From assembly GCF_910592395.1 (NCBI RefSeq), contig NC_088316.1, positions 14,880,001-14,944,000 on the forward strand: a DNA stretch of 64,000 bases, given 5' to 3'. Made by a program: the position numbers and the translations under genes. This DNA is from Lineus longissimus. Taxonomy: Eukaryota > Nemertea > Pilidiophora > Heteronemertea > Lineidae. Positions 1 to 12,800 of the stretch are shown here, one piece after another. The first letter of the stretch is position 1; every line of letters starts with the position of its first letter. Below the pieces are notes generated by a model. The model was not told the DNA's origin. It saw only the letters and a list, made by a program, of their open reading frames with translations, and searched no databases.

Positions 1-75
1 ACAGAAACATCTCAAAGGCTACAATTGCAGAATTCTGATCTGTTCATCAGAACAATATGTGCCAGGTTCAACTAA

Positions 76-104
76 CCCCCCCCCCCCCCCGCCCCGCCCC
101 GCCC
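76..104. repeat. Poly-C tract grading into CCCCG repeats
   Basis: Fifteen consecutive C residues at 76-90 are followed by three short G-interrupted C runs. This is a simple low-complexity tract with quadruplex (minus strand) potential. It lies in the PhyH-like locus, downstream of its second exon. Confidence 0.9.
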
Positions 105-405
105 AAGTGAGCCATATTTACTGGCCTTTTGACAAACATTGTCGACCACATGTTACTACTCAAAACAGTCGTGTTGCAGATAGACTGGTCTGTTGACAAT
201 CGCTAATTTCAAACAGTCCCCACGTGGTGGCTTTGAAAACCAAAGCACCTGAAGATGCCTGCAGCCGGTCACAATCGGTCCTCAAGGAACGCGGGAGACC
301 TCTATCAGGTTGTGCTAGAACTAACCGTCGTCACTCAATGGCTACGCCGCTTTGATCGTATCGCGCTCAGTCACAGATTGCGGTCCGGTGTAGCAGTTTT
401 GAATG

Positions 406-421
406 CCCCCCCCCCCCCCCC
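406..421. repeat. Poly-C tract (16 C)
   Basis: A run of sixteen C residues, the second such tract within 350 bp. Forward frames crossing it translate it as polyproline, which is an artefact of the tract and not a gene. Confidence 0.9.
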
Positions 422-610
422 GAGAAAGAAGATAGTGTCAATAACTATCATTCGCCATTGCATGGTTAAGGTATTGTTCTATAGATACAACCTCAGAGAT
501 CAAAAGCGCATAACAGCGTTGTCCAGGACACATTCTATCTGAGGACAGGTTTTCCTATCACGCTCGGGCTCGCTATACTCGCCCACGAAAAAGTCCCTTC
601 TCTTTCTCAC

Positions 611-1430
611 CTTGTGTAGCTTTCCTTGCTTGAACATGAGAACAAACGCCCCGGGAAATTCCTTGTCTAGTAATGTCAGCCTCTGGAAAATCCCAGCATC
701 TTTGTAACGGTCTGAAATCAAACCAATTAGTTCATCGGTATTTGGAGACAAACGAGTTCGTCCCAATGATGGTGAACTATCTTGTATCGTTGCAGGGGGT
801 GATGCTAACCTGTTGACTGATAGAAAGATGTGTACGTAATCACAACGACCACTGCCTGGTCACACTGTGAGATCACCCCTGAGCACAGCCATATTGTCCT
901 TGAGCGAGGTAGGCCTACTCAGTGCTTGTCGCTACTCTCCAAGGACTGAACTTCGGATTGTCATTACGAGGACATCCATGCACAATCATCCGTCTCAACG
1001 ATTTACCTGGCGACACTGCGAGACCGCCCATGGTGTACAGGTACTGCCCTTCAGCAAGGTACACGTTGGCCAAGGGGAAGATTGGGACATTTCATCAGCT
1101 TCGGCATTCCTACGAGTGCATGGGCTCAGGGCATGATACTAACCTTATTAAACGGAGACAAACGGAGATATGATTGATAGTGGGAATGCTTCTCATTTTA
1201 CCTTTAATCTTTCCCGCTTTATGCAACATCTCCGCCAGTTCGTCCACCATTTCACTAATCGCCTCCTTGCACGGCTCCAGCTCCTCGGGCCTGAAGAAAT
1301 CCGTCACCACCAGGAAGCCGTTTTCGTAGTATTGGTCCAGCTGTTGGTCCGTGAGCTGTCCTGGCTTCTTGTCCGGGGACTGGGGAAGTTTGGTCGTAAC
1401 GGGACCAGGGCAGTCGACTGTACTTGCCAT
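611..1430 (-). CDS. Phytanoyl-CoA dioxygenase (PhyH) family protein, first two coding exons (partial)
   Basis: The first coding exon is 1202-1430, with ATG at 1430-1428. The second is 611-711. They join in phase: 229 nt leave one base over, and G plus AC makes Asp. The donor of exon 1 reads GTAAAA, the acceptor of exon 2 TTTCAG and the donor of exon 2 GTGAGA. The N-terminus reads LTDQQLDQYYENGFLVVTDF, the usual opening of PhyH-family Fe(II)/2-oxoglutarate dioxygenases. The second exon continues RYKDAGIFQRLTLLDKEFPG, as in uncharacterised animal and bacterial PhyH-like proteins. About 110 residues are present. The HxD...H iron site and the Arg that binds 2-oxoglutarate would lie in exons off the left edge. 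The exact substrate class (phytanoyl-CoA, as in PHYHD1, or another) cannot be told. It is tandem to and downstream of SREBF on the same strand. Confidence 0.72.
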
Positions 1431-2179
1431 TGTTGGACCGAGGGTGAATGGAGGCTGAAATGTGTGTGCATATTACACGCACCGAATCTGGGAAAAAATG
1501 AGAGTCCTGGGGACTAATGTCCCAGCCGACTCGCAGCGTTCTGGTTGTGCCTTTGTCCTCAACGATAGTTTGAGATGAATGGAAGTTATGATCAAATACC
1601 ACGGAATCTCGCTAATAATGTCGTTATTTTAAGATGATCAGTTTAGGCTTCCGTCATAGCATGATATTAAATGTTGGACTCAGCAAGGCCTATCATGAAG
1701 GGACAGGACGTAGGATGTAAGCTTGACTACATGCTACATGTATTTCAATTGCGGATTTGATGAATTCTCAGGTAAACATGAAATGACTTACCCCCGATTA
1801 CACCTCAATTACCAATAGCCGTCAACACTCAAATGTCAATGTTGGCCTTATCTAGTAAAGGTCGTCGTAAACCATATTGAAATTACTATTTCGGGGATCA
1901 CTAACCTTGAACATTATCCGAGGTCACCCAGTAAAGACAATGATTGTCATAGTTTAGAAAGATTATCATCACGAGACAATGGGCGTTTTGAAATATAGAC
2001 AAAATATATACACTAAGACGCCTGTGATTAGGAAAGTACATGGACTTTATTCAATGTGTCTTGAGATGTGATCGCTGGTGATGTGATCCCAGAAAAGGAG
2101 TCTCACAAGGCAGCCTCTAACGAAATCTGGTGGGGGAAGTTGAGACACAGCCAGCATTATTGGGTGATGAGGCCAGTCA

Positions 2180-2700
2180 AAGGTCACAACCACCATTATT
2201 GGGCGGGAAAAAGTAATGTCAATGGCACAACTATGATGTGGAGGAGGCCATGCCCAAGAGTCACAACCAACAAAATCTGAAGAGAAGTCATTTCCAAGAG
2301 TGAGTCACAATGGGTGATATGAATAAAGACTAGCAAATTCTTTTACTCCGGTTTTGTACAGGAAGGCCTAGTGTAAAAGTACATGGAGATTTAGATAAAA
2401 GCATTTGCTAGTCTTTATTCATATCACCCATTGAGTATAAGCTGGTGGATTTTGCCATGAAGAAGAGCATCTGGTAGGGAAGCCTTGTGAAGCAGTACAA
2501 CCAGCACAACCGATGAGGAGACAAGTTGGAAGAAGCACATCAAGTGCAATGGATCGGGAAGCGCTCTTGAAGAGGGGCAGCCAGGGTGATAGTGTACATG
2601 CCAAGGAGTCACAACCATCATTATCAGGTGGGGATGCCTTGTCACAGAGTCACAACCAGTCTAATCACGTCTAGAAGCCTTGTCTCAGGGTCACAACCGT
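2180..2700. repeat. Diverged interspersed repeats with GTCACAACC core
   Basis: The core (A/G)GTCACAACC or AGTCACAACC recurs near 2183, 2260, 2609, 2650 and 2692. Some copies carry a following CATTATT-GGG/AGG-TGGG-type extension. Spacing is irregular (about 40-80 bp where dense), so this is a decayed tandem or dispersed array, not a clean satellite. Confidence 0.5.
2308..2433. repeat. Perfect 31-bp inverted repeat with 64-nt loop
   Basis: 2308-2338 and 2403-2433 are exact reverse complements over 31 bp, separated by 64 nt. Each arm contains AATAAA reading out of the structure: on the plus strand in the left arm and on the minus strand in the right arm. It may be the termini of a tiny inverted-repeat element or a recent local inversion-duplication. 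Confidence 0.9.
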
Positions 2701-3838
2701 GTAAGTCGATGTTTTAAGACATTTGTTTGCGGCAGGTCCAATCTCTTTAGATATATGCCTTACAAGCATTGCGTCTTGAAATAAGATAGGCCCCAAGTTC
2801 CCCAAGAACTATATGAACAATACTGGTTTTGAAGTACACTGGCTATCAGTTATTATTATACTCAAAATAAAAGGACAAGTTTTACATCACTGCACAAACA
2901 AGTTGGAACATGCAACTTCAGCAAAAGACTAACGGAACTTGGAAGATTTTCATATATTCGTTTCAAACTTTGATACCAATGAGTCGAGCCAGATCTGCTT
3001 GGCGTCACTCCGGAAACTCGAAATCATTTCCACAGCTGTTGCTGAAGCGCATGTCGACAAAGGTAGGGCCCAAAGTCAACTCTAACATGTCTAACAAGCC
3101 TTGCTTTGAAAGAGAATCCTACCAACTCAAGTTCAGTTTCTTGTGTTGGTCAAGTGATTTAGTTAAAAACTCGGGTGCATTTATAAAATTTGTAACAAAA
3201 TTCATTGGAGATCACACACCAGACATGAGTCAACTTTGAGCCCTGAAGAATTGGAGATATACACATTCTGTACACATTTTAGCACAATGAACTGGGTTAT
3301 GATATCAAGTTTGCCTCGATAATTCCAAACTTCTACAATGTCTAGAAGGATTAACTACAAGTAGTATGTGTTACTTCCATTAGTTCGGCTCAGATTGCAA
3401 GGTGAAACAGGACACTCGGGATTCTAGTCAAGATCTGCTGTTTCATAGTTCACAGTACGATGAAACGACTTAATATGCTATGGTAATTTTCTGCAAATGA
3501 GGTGTTTCAGAATTCCAAATTCTTGCATTCTGAGCAAAGACAACAACGGAACTCCCTAAAAAAAAGTACAACAAACCCGAAGAAGGCGAGTCAACATAAA
3601 GTAAAAATGATAGCACACTACATTGATATCAAGTGCATCTCAGATCAAGTTGGATCAACTGGTCCATATATCCATGAACAATGAACCATGGTACATTATC
3701 TACCAACTTGAGGTGAAATTAGGATTACCGTGAATAAAATATACAACATATTGTACAAGCTTTTTCTCCAATCACATTCCTTCAATCAAATCTTTGACAG
3801 CCTTCGTTCTGTCGAAGTACCACATCAAAGAGATGCAA

Positions 3839-3844
3839 TTTATT
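3839..3844 (-). terminator. Possible SREBF polyadenylation signal overlapping the stop codon
   Basis: On the minus strand the stop TGA (3846-3844) runs straight into AATAAA, sharing its last A. If used, the transcript would have almost no 3' UTR. Other minus-strand AATAAA motifs lie near 2050 and 2415, so this may be unused. Confidence 0.3.
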
Positions 3845-6800
3845 CAGCATGCGCCAATAGTGATCGGAGCCGGGATACTCATCCGCTCCATCTTTTTCAT
3901 CATCATATGACAACCATCGACAGCCTTCTTATCGCCGAGTTTCTCATACGTTTGGGCTGCTTCGGTCAAGATGGCAGTGCGCTGGCCAGGGCTGGCCAGG
4001 AGCTGGGCAGGGAGGTGCTTGTAGGCGAGCAAAAGAGCTGAGGCCCGGTCTCGCTGTTGTAGGGCATTCTCAATGGGCTCACTGCCTTCTGAAAGGAAGA
4101 GACAAAGACATCTTAGTAAGCAGACAATCTCAAGAATCTGGAGACATTCTCTTTCCTCTAACTCAGTAAATTTTTCAGAAAAATCGACATGTATTCAAGT
4201 TTTTGAACAGAGTACTGTTTGTTCCGTAACTTTTGTTCCGTAACTCTTGCCAACCACCAACTGCACTAAAATGCATCTTCCAAGACAAAGTTGCTACATA
4301 CCTCTCTCAACGGTCGCTGTACAGCTTCCAGGTCGTCTTCGTATCGTCCGATTGAGGAGTTGCTGTGTTCTTGCTGGACTTGCACCTGCCATAAGACGGG
4401 CCGTCGCTTCGTGGAGGAAAACCTGGATCAAAGAGGAAATGGTACCAACATTTGATCAACAACAGCTTTCGGCTTTACATGGACAAGTTCGAGGCAAAAA
4501 GATGGACGGACACATGAACACGATCAACAACTATTTGAGATACTCCAACACCAATGCCAACTCAGCCAACTCAGCCAACAGCTTCACACAATAATACTCA
4601 CCCTACGAAGTGCAGCTCTCAACTTATGCGAAAGTTTCCTCAAACTGTTGAGGTCCTGTTGGAATGCAAGTAGCTCAGACTGTGAACAAGTGCTGGGGGT
4701 GACCGCATCCTCGACCTGCTCATCCTGCCAAACAGCCGTTCTCGTTGACAGGAGCCAATCACTCATGATGAACTGCACTGCCTGGAAGAAAATGACAGAG
4801 ATTTTAAACAAGCTTGGATACTTAACATGAAACGATCGCCTCAATTGTCTTGAGGAGGTCCTCAGCAACCAGCTCGTTTTTACGGATATCAACTAAAACT
4901 AAAAGTAACCTGTAACCGCACTAGTCTTCCAGCCTACACACGACTACACTACATTACCATAGAAAGTGACATAGGAGCCACAAATATACTATTACAGATC
5001 TATGCTAAAACTATCACAAAACGATACGAGTCAAGCAAATGCATAGTAAAGAATCTCTACTTTCTCTCTATCTATCTGAGCTGCAGCTTGATCTGATAAG
5101 TTGTGACCTCTTGTTGTTTTAGTGTTCATTGGATACCTCTTTCTGTGTTTACAGTGTCATTCCTCTCTCGACCCACTCCGGCAAAAGTGTCTTGTCTACT
5201 TGAAAACGAGATCCTAGTTTGCCTCATCAAGATATTTGGATTCTTCTTCATTACTTCTGCAGCGCTGTGCATTGGAAGCAAGGCCTCATGCTGTGTTTGC
5301 ACTGCAGATACATCGCATTCTCCATTACCAGATGCAATGCAACTACAATGCACCACAGCACCGAGGTACCACTCGGGATGTTCTTCACATGGTGCAGCTT
5401 TTCATCTTCATCTTCAAAACTGGCAGGTACAACACTGCAACTTGGAAGTGCCACTGTTGAGAAATTCTTCACGTGCTGCAGTTTCTTCATCTTCAAAACA
5501 GGCTGGTCAATCACTGCAACTTGGAAGTGCCACTGTTGAGAAATTCTTCACATGCTGCAGTTCCTTCATCTTCAAAACAAGCTTGTCCATCACTGCAACT
5601 TGGAAGTGCCACTGTTGAGATATTCTTCACATGCTGCAGTTCCTTCATCTTTAAAACAGGCTTGTCCATCACTGCAACTTGGAAGTGCCACTGTTGAGAT
5701 ATTCTTCACATGCTGCAGTTCCTTCATCTTTAAAACAGGCTTGTCCATCACTGCAACTTGGAACTGCCATTGTTGAGAGTAGCTCCTTCTGTTTCTTTCG
5801 TACTACAGTCTTCATGTACTAAGGGTGGGCCTAAAAGACTATAGGACACACTCATCTAGACACCAAGCATAGAATTCACCCAACTCGCCTAACTTCTAGA
5901 ATTCTAAAAGCTATCCAAGAGCAGAACTGCATTTTAACTGTGCTAAGTCTAACTTCAACCTTGCAAAGACGAATGCTACCCTTGTTTTCCTCAAAAGATC
6001 TATAATCCACACACCCAAATAACTTACCGTAGCAGATATTTGGCAGCTATCACCATGCGCCGTCACACGCAGACTTTCTCTCAGGAGAACGCTGGCTTTG
6101 TCGCACTGCTTCAAGCAATTGTAATTGCAGATCTCCTTGGTGGAGCTGTTCATGTTTCGGCGAGCTCGGAAGGCCAGCCAGGCGGAGATGGCCAATGGAT
6201 CCCTAGAAAGGAAAGGAATGTTCTATTCTGTTTAGCAAGTGCCAGGGCCTATTTCCTCAGGAGAACACGCTGCCTAGTCAATCCATTAGACTGTGTATAG
6301 AGTAATCCAGACTTGCTTCAACATAAGCAAGTATCATGTTGTACTTCCAGTCGCAACCCAGCTCCCTCTGGTTCAAATTTAGGACAAAATTAGTCACCAG
6401 GCGGGTATCACCAAGCAATGTTTAAACATGGTGTCATAATAGTACTTCAATAATACCGCCTACTTACTCTGCCTCCTCCAGTTTCTTCGGGAAAGATTCT
6501 GCCGTGCTGTAGAACCTCTCTGCAGCAGCCTCGTCGCCCGTCGTCCAGTGAACAGAAATACTAGCTATGGCAGCCCACCATCTCGCAACCTCATCCACGC
6601 AGTCGTCTTGAACCAGGGAGACGCCAGCCTCTGACTTCGGAGCCACAGCACTAGCGCAATCTGTCAACAGTTGGAGGTACTCAAGGACGTCTGCCGGCTG
6701 GATGTTTTCTTCTGTGACGTCTGGTGCAATCAGCGTGGTCAGGGCTTTCTCCAAGAGGTATTCTCTGAAGGCGCGGGTGATGTGCGATATTGGACTTGCT

Positions 6801-9800
6801 GCAATGAAAAGAGCCAATATTGAACTTTCAAGGACAGAACTACAAATATCAAGTGTGGTGAGGGGATTGCTTAAAAGATTATGACATCACAGAAGTATTT
6901 TCTCAGATTCTAAATGGTATAACTTCCTCAATAACTTCCGCACTTTCCCTGACTCCAAGACACAAATGCTGGTTCCCCAGGGATTGACACCAAGCCCATC
7001 TGCTTGGCTGAGCAGCAGTTTAACCAATAAGGCTACGACGCTTTACTTTGAGTCCCTTACTTTCATCTCCAATTGATGTGAAAACCGTATCCTTGCTCTT
7101 GAGATCCCAGTTCATGTCGACGAAGAACCTGTGTCCCTCTGGGTGATACAACCACTTCATGCTTGGGGGGACGGTCTCTCCAGTGATGGTGCAGGCATTG
7201 CGGGCACGACTCAGGAACAGACGCTAGAATGAAGAGAAACATCTCAAGAAAACTTGACTTTCGCAACAATGGTTGTGCGGGAGTAACTGGTTTGGCATGC
7301 CCTTAGATGTTTCTCTTCACTTATTTTCAAGAAACATCCTTCGTTCTCCCAAGGTTTTTTCTTCTTTTCATGCGGTAGAACGGCCATGGCACTACCATAG
7401 TGAGGACTCTGGTTACTGGTCAAGGGTACAACCAAAGAACTGCTTTTCCTCTTCTGATGAAGTCAAGTCCTGCACATCTAGTTCATTCTGGAGCAAACCA
7501 ACCCATCATACTTCCCAACCAAACTTCTCATGAATATAGTTTTTGAGCATTGAGATTGGTCCCACGCTAACTTACCGACAAGAACTGCATGTTGCTCGTG
7601 AAGCTGGTCTTCACGCGAATAGCAGCGGTGAAGTAGATCTCTGCCAGGGTTTCACGCGGCATCACCTCCTCTGCTGTCTCGGCAAGATTAACCGCACTCA
7701 AGGCCAAACTGTGCCCAAGGATCTGTCCATCCTGAATGTGGCCTAAAAAGATACAATATTGACACGAGTCAGCTTCAAACTATCATTTTTTCCCGTCGAC
7801 GTTTTCACAGCGGTTTCGTGGTCCCCGATACCATTCTTTCAGAGCCCAGGGGAACCCCTGATTTTGTGTCAATTCAAGATGGTCGCCAACATACAAAATG
7901 GTATTTGTCAACAGACCAAAACGATTTTTTAATGAGCTGGCCCAAGCTTGTTCTAAAACTTATATATCTTGAATATTTTTTGTTACAAGCGAAATGGAAA
8001 TCCTGTTTTTGCTCACAAAAGCCGATTAGCTTTACCTACATATGGGCTACTTTGACCAATGAAACTGCTTCATACGATTTTTGAAAAACCACAGGTGAAA
8101 TATTATATGAAGGATAGGGGAAACATTTGTGGGTCACTTGGCGGTGTTGGAACCTGCATCATGAATATTATGTCCATAACAGAGAGATAAATTTCACATG
8201 ATTACCATAATGATCAACAAGAGACATGCCAGCCTCATCAAACAACGCATGACCCAGCATAATCGATCGCCATTAGGGCTCATTAAGCAAATACTAATTA
8301 TCATTAAGTCATTAATCACTGTCGACATTAAAGGGAGTGCAGCACCAAATATTGCTGGCCATCACAAGGGTGGATTGCTGATGCACGAGCCCACATTGAG
8401 ATGCTCATTTTGTACTTTGAAATAGTGTTTTCCCAGTGACGAAAATACACTGCCCCTTTGAAAACTGGAAGCAACTAGCCAGTGTCCAATTTCCTGCAGG
8501 CGTTCACTCACCGGTCAACTGGAGCTGATGAAGCTTGTGGTAAACCATAGCAGCATCTTTAGCAGACGTCTTGACATCGGTCAACTTGGCACTCGACTGG
8601 AAGGTCAGTTTCTTACTCGCCATCCACCTGCCGACGTAGAGGCGGTGAAGAAGTTGACGTAACGTCTGCCAGAAGAGGCAGGCGACCAGGTCAAAGTTTG
8701 ACGTTGGCATCGGGCGGCCGAGGGCGGTCAGGCAGTTCTTCAGGTGGCTGGCTGCGGATTGGTAATCACCCTAGGGATTCAAGAGAGTCTGTCTGTTATT
8801 TCCAATGACGTCAGGGCAAGTAGTGTAAAAACAAGTCTATCAAAACACCATTTCATTTGAGCTGTAGCTGTTCTAGAAATTTTCATCAGTTCGGAATACA
8901 AAAGAAAAGGACTATCTTTTGAGAAGCTGACTTCTGATGCATTATTAGTCTTAACATTATGCCTTCTCAATCAGGTAAACATTTCAACTTGAAAGTAATA
9001 GTGTGACTGCAGAGCAGGAATTAGCTAATCAATTCAGGTGGCAGCACTGAGCCATGCTGCTCTTTCTTACCTTCTTCAAATCAGCATCAGCCTGGGTCCG
9101 ATGGCGCCAGTAGAGAACAGACGACTGCGACTTGGGTGCCGTGACGGGCTCGCCAAATATCATGATCCTGGCCAGAATGCAGGCCACGACCAGTCCATTT
9201 ATGAACCAGAGCATCAGCTTGGGGACCATCCAGTCATACCACGACAACACTGAAGGCAGAAAGCAAAACATGCATCATTCGGCTTGAAATATTTTGGGGG
9301 GGTTGAAGTGCTCATTTCAACTGTCCAGTTTAGGCACACAGCCCATGATGGCCTGTGGAAGAATAGCTTATAGCAAACTGCGTATAGTTTCTCTAGGTAG
9401 CCTATCTTAGATCTATTGCAAGATACATCCCCAGTGCATTCAGCTATAGCCTGACATGCTTGCTGAATAATGTAGATCAGGTGTAATACTAATACATCAC
9501 AGAGGAAGGTCGTAAATAACGAGTTGTAAATAACAACTGGAGCACCCGAGCCCCATTATACCTGTATTGTTATTATTTAGTAGCCAGAGAAATGAACAGA
9601 GCGATGTACCGTTAACACTGCTGCTGATGGTTGGACGAGTTAGGCAGTATCAGATAGGCTGTTTAGATAGTTTCAGAGAAGCAACGCAAAAAACTTTATT
9701 TTCCTAAAGATACTGTGGACACAGCATTCCTGTATTCATTGAAGAGATAACTAGCAAATTGACCTTGCCGAATCAGGCTCGAATCGTTGACTGTGTCACC

Positions 9801-12800
9801 TACCCATTCCATCGTCTTCAAGTGCATTCAGCATCCTCCCGCCACTATGTGCCTGGCCGTAGTCAGCGCTCGAGCCTAGATTCATCCGTGACCCAAAGAT
9901 GGCGCTGAACGGATTGAAGGCAAGGATGGCAAACATGAACATGCAGAGCACCATGCGTGAGCGATCAGGCATCACGGTCATGAAGCTCGACCTGGTCTCA
10001 CCAGTCAGCATGTCTGAAAAACATCAATGTGCTCAAGTCAAATGCCATGCCGATCAAAATGTATATAGAACTCTTCATAAGAATAACTCTTCTCAGAGAA
10101 TGCTGACATATCTAGAACTTTTCTTAGAGAATGCTGACATATCTAGAACTTTTCTTAGAGCATGCTGACATATCTAGAACTTTTCTTAGAGAATGCTGAC
10201 ATATCTAGAACTTTTCTTAGAGAATGCTGACATATCTATAGGACTTCTTCTTAGAGAATGCTGACATATCTAGAACTTTTCTTAGAGAATGTTGACATAT
10301 CTAGAACTTTTCTTAGAGAATGCTGCCATATCTAGAACTTTTCTTAGAGAATGCTGACATATCTTTAAGACGTCTTCTTAGAGAATGCTTCTCTCCTTAC
10401 CTTCATCACTGCTCGGTGGGCTTGGCGGCAGTGACCCACTTTCAGAGGGACAGTACAGTGGCGAGCTGCTGCCATCCGAGGGAGGTGGCGTCGTGTCGGC
10501 GAGGACCGAGATGTCCATCTTGTTATCATTTGTCAGGAGGTCCTCAATGCACGTGTCTGGAAAAATTCAAAATTTCAATATATTTTCAAGGGTCAATTTT
10601 TTGAACTAAAATGGTTATCCACAGTCAGAAAGTAACAGAGTAACACGCCCTCCTCAAATTTTTTGCAAGCGTCAGTGTTATAGTTTCATGATTTGTTGCG
10701 AATGCATGGTCGATCGCACTTGGTTTTTTGGGGGCAAATCTTTTGGCATTTTCAAGTATCAGAAGAACATATTACACCAAAAGATCACCGACAGACATGC
10801 AGGGGTCAAGAGGTAAGAATAACGACCTGCCTATCTCTTCAATGATGAAGCGCCCCAGTCTAATAAACCGTTTGACAAATATTTACAGCAGATAAACTTG
10901 TGTTATTAACCTGATAATAAACCGCCAAAACCAGTACTGATAATATAGCGCAATTTGTGAGGTTTTTCTGTACAATGCTCAAGGCATACACACAGATAAG
11001 AGACTGGCAAGAATGACCGAAACCAACCAACTTTAATTTAAGCTTTGCAGCATAATTCTTATGTTCAAAACTAGTCAATGATTCCCTTCTATCATGCGAT
11101 CACTCAAACTAAAGCACCCTTGATTGACTGTCCAAAGGATTTAATGGGATGTCACAAAATCTCATAAAGACAGTAACGCTGGCCAGTGAGGGATTTAATA
11201 ATAGACGTCATCATGTATCAAAATTACTGTCTTTTATTGACATTTCCACATGGGACTTTTCAAGTCGATTACAAAATTTGATGATCAAATCTGTTCTCAC
11301 TTGGCCTCCAACACCACTGTCTGACTCCCCAAGACGGAGGACTGCTCAACATGATAAAACCAAGTCGTTCTTATGAGCTTACTCTGTTGTTTAGCCATAG
11401 CCAACTTGAGCTGCATGTTCTCCTGTTTGAGGCGTTGGTTCTGGGCCTGCATGGCCCGGATGTAATCAAGGGCCTTACGGAGGATCGCAGACTTGTTCAA
11501 CTGAAATGATACAAATTGTGGACACAGGTTAGCATAGTTTGTAAGGAAAATGGCAGCAAAATCTGAAAAGATTTCCGTAGGGGGTTCATAGTACAGTAGA
11601 ACCTCTCTATTAAGGACACCCTCGGGACTGACAAGTGCTGTCCTTAATAGAGGGGTGTCCTGATTAGAGAGGTCAAATTGAATGGAAACAACCAACTTGG
11701 GACCAAAACTAGTGTCCTTAATAGAGAGGTTGTCCTTAAAAGAGAGATGTCCGCTAACAGAGGTTCCACTGTAGTTAAAATATTGGTCAAGGGTTTAGAG
11801 GTCAAAATATTACTGGAGCACCATTTGAAGTTTTACACGTTCCTTCACTCAGAACAATGACCTTCCTTTTGAGAACAGAATTCAGTTCGAAACTCATAAA
11901 TCCTGCCGAACCACAATGCATTCCTAATTCTATTTCAACGAAGAGAGAAAACCAACAGATATTTTACATGATTTCTACATTAAAGGTCGCCTGAATGAAA
12001 GTCAAGGTCCATTTTCAAACCATCTGTAATAAATTACTTCTCTCATTATGCTCATCATAATGACCACACATAAATCATTAACCACAAATGGCCCCTCTCA
12101 TTCATCCCGCTGACATATATCACCACACTACAAAGGCACCGCCTGGACTGCCAACCTCTGGGGGCACATATTCCTCACTGAATGGGATCTCTCAATCATT
12201 TCTGCACCACAAGTCCAAGCATGGAAACCATCTCTTTTTTTTCATCTCAAGACCAGGTCAACTGATTTTCCTGAAAGCTGTTCAACTTTCTGTTTCTACA
12301 ACTGTGTCAGTTCAAAAGATGATTTACAGGTCAGCTTTAAATTACAATGGCACCTCCATTTTTTTCAGTTGAGTTGGGCAACTTCACCTGAACCTGTTCT
12401 TTACTATGTTGACCAACAATAGCCCAGACCAGTTGACTGCCCTTCATTCAAACAATCAACCCTTATTATTCCTACCCGTATGGTGAACATCAGGGGGGTC
12501 TAACTCCGTCTTTCTCCCCATCTATTTGCTGATAAATAAATGTTGACAGTCGAAATCATGCCAAAGAATAACCTTGTTGACATCAAAGGGGTCCAATTTA
12601 GAAGGGTCCCATTATGTGACACAGATTGCCATGCATGGCCTCACCTCGCTTCTGAGCACAATGGGTGGACTGGATGGTGAAGTCCATGACACAGGCAGAG
12701 AACCACAGTTTGAGGGTTCCAGACTGAGCTATTTTTTCATGGTGTCTCATAAAACTGGCAAAGAACCACTTCAAAATTCAGCTTATCGGCCACGGCTTGC

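Larger units (their letters stand above)
1431..3838. other. Intergenic region: PhyH 5' flank and SREBF 3' flank
   Basis: No exon is supported here. The stretch must hold the promoter of the PhyH-like gene (towards 1430) and any SREBF 3' UTR (towards 3843). It also holds diverged GTCACAACC-rich repeats and a perfect 31-bp inverted repeat, listed separately. Open frames here are short and have no splice context. Confidence 0.6.

Noticed and set aside
867-1173. Forward open frames inside the first PhyH intron
   Set aside because: Both strands are open for about 80 codons, which reflects base composition; no domain is recognised and no splice partners are seen.
5103-5776. Overlapping forward open frames up to 171 codons
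   Set aside because: They are produced by the 79-bp minisatellite rotating through the frames.
10091-10390. Regular 31-bp repeats as a CRISPR array
   Set aside because: The units are contiguous with no unique spacers, and they sit in an intron of a eukaryotic gene.
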